NCBI GenBank assembly: GCA_029449235.1 | Contig: JANATG010000006.1 | Span: 1,984,001 to 2,048,000 of the forward strand | From: Linnemannia schmuckeri | Lineage: Eukaryota; Mortierellomycota; Mortierellomycetes; Mortierellales; Mortierellaceae | Direction: 5' to 3' | DNA length: 64,000 nt | In this document: piece after piece, positions 62,360 to 64,000 of the stretch | Layout of the letters: every line of letters starts with the position of its first letter | Position numbering within the stretch: the first letter of the stretch is position 1 | The notes under the pieces: generated by a model | Databases searched by the model: none | Told to the model about the DNA's origin: nothing | What the model saw: the letters and a program-made list of their open reading frames with translations, nothing else | Made by a program: the position numbers and the translations under genes

Positions 62360-63529
62360 ATGCTCCGTGCCTCGCGTGTCCTCTTTGTATGTCATTCCAA
62401 ACCTCACCCAACAACCTTCGTCTCCTCTGAATACATTCACACTGTTTATAAAGAAAAAAAAATCGCACCTCTGACACTTTCCCACGATAAACATGCGCCA
62501 ATTTTTTTATACTGCTTAGTCCTCCAACTTAGTCTCCAAGTCATTCAACTCTGCCTCGGTCCTTCAACGCTCCAGCCCTGCTGATACAGTCAACCCCGCT
62601 GAGCTCTTTGGTGCTGCCAAGAAGGCTGTCCTCATCGGTGTTCCTGGCGCTTTCACCCCAGGTTCGCATTTTCACTCGTTGACGTCTCTCCGACTGGGTT
62701 TAGTGTAACAATCGATCTCTGATGTTTTTACTTACTTTTTGCTATTTCTCTACTTTATAGGTTGCTCCAAGGTAAATGCTGGAAACGACAGAACCAACTG
62801 AGCATGGGATACTAAATGACGAACAGCGGATGGCGCAGATCAGCGAACAAGACACATCGATTTAACACGGATTCGCCACTGTTGACATAGACTCACGTCC
62901 CCGGATACCTCAAGCATTACGATGAATTGAAGAACAAGGGCGTCGAGCTGATCGGATGCGTCTCTGTCAACGATGCCTTTGTCATGAATGCCTGGGGCAA
63001 GGACTTGAATGTTGGTGACAAGGTCACCATGCTCGCTGATCCTCAGGGCAAGTTCGTTCAGGATCTCGGATTGGACTTTGATGCCTCAGGTATGTTGCGG
63101 ACCAAATCCTACTGGTCCATTTCTTGTTACTTGTTGTTTTGTGAGGAGGAACCATGAAGTCCCACTTTACTTTCTAAACTAATTCTTTCACTTCATTGGA
63201 CCTTAGCTGCTCTTGGTGGACACCGTTCCAAGCGCTTCGCATTGATTTTGGAGGTAAATTGGTGACAGTTGGGACACAAACGCACTACCAGGGCCGTTAA
63301 ATCAGACTGCTAACCCTCTGCTTTCCTTTTTTTTCAACCTGGGCATTGCAGAACGGCAAGATTACTAAGGCCTTTGTCGAGGTGAGAGACATGAACATGC
63401 GAATGTTGAAGATAACAAGTCATTATCGCGCTGACCTTCCTACTAACGCTCACTTCTTTCTTCGTGTTATAGCCCAACAATACTGGACTGTCTGTCACCC
63501 TCGCCGAGAACCTCTTGAAGGAGCTGTAA
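62360..63529 (+). CDS. mitochondrial peroxiredoxin, Prx5/Ahp1 (atypical 2-Cys or 1-Cys) type
   Basis: Seven exons (62360-62386, 62520-62661, 62761-62771, 62891-63089, 63207-63253, 63352-63381, 63473-63529) give 170 residues. The N-terminus (MLRASRVLFSSNLVSKSF) lacks acids and fits mitochondrial targeting. The Prx5 core is VLIGVPGAFTPGCSKTHVPGY with peroxidatic C58, then ELIGCVSVNDAFVMNAWGK (C83) and GGHRSKRFALILENGKI. It reduces hydrogen and alkyl peroxides using thioredoxin or glutaredoxin. The 11-nt third exon (GTTGCTCCAAG) carries the peroxidatic Cys codon; without it the protein loses its active site and the frame. Its stop codon lies 6 bp from that of the converging gene. Confidence 0.92.
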
Positions 63530-63535
63530 CTTGGA

Positions 63536-64000
63536 TCACTTCTCAAATCGAATACAACGCGCATTTGCAACAACGTCATTCTCCCAATGGTGCATGAGGC
63601 TGTCAGATAGTTTGCATTGTTTTGGGGACAAATGCCCAGGGGATGTTAACAGAGAGAGATACGGGATCAAGGAGCAAAGGAGGGAACCATGGTGAAAAAC
63701 ACATAGCCTGAGAGGCAGAGAGGCAGGAATGAATGTATCCATGGCTTCAGTGGATTTTTCAACCTCTTGCACGGACCCAATTAGGGGTGGCGGAGGACGG
63801 CCAGAAAGCAAGGCAGGATGTCCTATTAGTAGAACGACAGCATCTTTGAGATATGTTTCAAGATACGAGCTGTCATTTCAAAGGGCGGGAGGTCACAAGG
63901 AGGAGGAAAACGGACGCAGCAGTATCAAGACTTATGCAACCTACCGTGTCGTTCGGGACGGAGCAGATGTCAGGGTACGGAGAACTGCCGTATCGAGCCT
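63536..64000 (-). CDS. 3' part of an unrecognised gene running off the right edge
   Basis: Two minus-strand exons: 64000-63945 ending in a GTAGGT donor, and 63869-63536 after a GACAG acceptor, joined in one open frame of 129 codons to a TGA. The sequence includes TLTSAPSRTTRSYLETYLKD, then a hydrophobic VVLLIGHPALL and PPPPLIGSVQEVEKS. I do not recognise the family. The splice signals, the absence of stops across the junction and the tail-to-tail position after the peroxiredoxin gene support a real gene. The last 60 residues look less protein-like, so the true end may lie behind another intron. Confidence 0.45.

Noticed and set aside
1..64000. CRISPR array, phage, bacterial operon, intact transposon, tRNA or rRNA
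   Set aside because: No spaced direct repeats, terminal inverted repeats with transposase, tRNA B-box-like sites or rRNA sequence were seen; the content is eukaryotic chromosomal DNA.

Overview
The window is nuclear DNA of a filamentous, probably early-diverging fungus. Genes are split by many short introns (about 45-400 bp) with GTAAGT/GTATGT-type donors and TAG/CAG acceptors. Leaders are CT-rich and sense-strand poly(T) runs are common. The gene set includes a dynein regulator (NudE), an SRSF10-like SR protein, a gamma-SNAP, an Shg1/COMPASS subunit and sigma-like GSTs. I lean to Mortierellomycotina (Mortierella/Linnemannia-like) by general resemblance only; no rRNA or other marker is present.

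Layout. The extreme left edge may hold the end of a split minus-strand gene. 2.1-4.7 kb: membrane-anchored M28 metallopeptidase. 4.7-9.8 kb: gene-poor. 9.9-12.6 kb: secreted subtilase. 12.8-15.2 kb: a segmental copy made of a broken 3' fragment of a mitochondrial Xaa-Pro peptidase gene plus a GST gene. 15.9-18.1 kb: gamma-SNAP. 18.5-21.3 kb: the intact Icp55/XPNPEP3-type peptidase. 21.8-23.1 kb: the second GST. 23.6-24.2 kb: small acidic membrane protein. 25.4-27.3 kb (minus): NudE. 27.3-33.6 kb: sparse, with gene relics around 31-32.7 kb. 33.7-39.9 kb (minus): large RasGEF. 39.9-47.1 kb: gene-poor. 47.1-49.4 kb (minus): SR splicing factor, divergent from an Shg1/BOD1-like COMPASS subunit at 50.0-53.1 kb. 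53.3-61.4 kb (minus): seven-beta-strand methyltransferase, GPAT-type acyltransferase, and a nucleotide-sugar transporter apparently spliced to a Ser-rich N-terminus. 62.4-63.5 kb: mitochondrial peroxiredoxin, tail to tail with a minus-strand gene that leaves the right edge.

There is no operon-like organisation; the genes are housekeeping and secretory functions. I see no CRISPR array, tRNA, rRNA or intact transposon. The most interesting features are: (1) the peptidase-fragment/GST segmental duplication, in which exons 2-4 look homogenised while exon 1 stayed divergent and one copy has His in place of the expected catalytic Tyr; (2) a Gln-rich insert in gamma-SNAP between the helical core and the acidic C-terminal tip; (3) microexons of 11, 15 and 19 nt; (4) the predicted Ser-rich/transporter fusion. 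Exon boundaries were worked out by hand from splice consensus and reading-frame continuity, with no RNA evidence.
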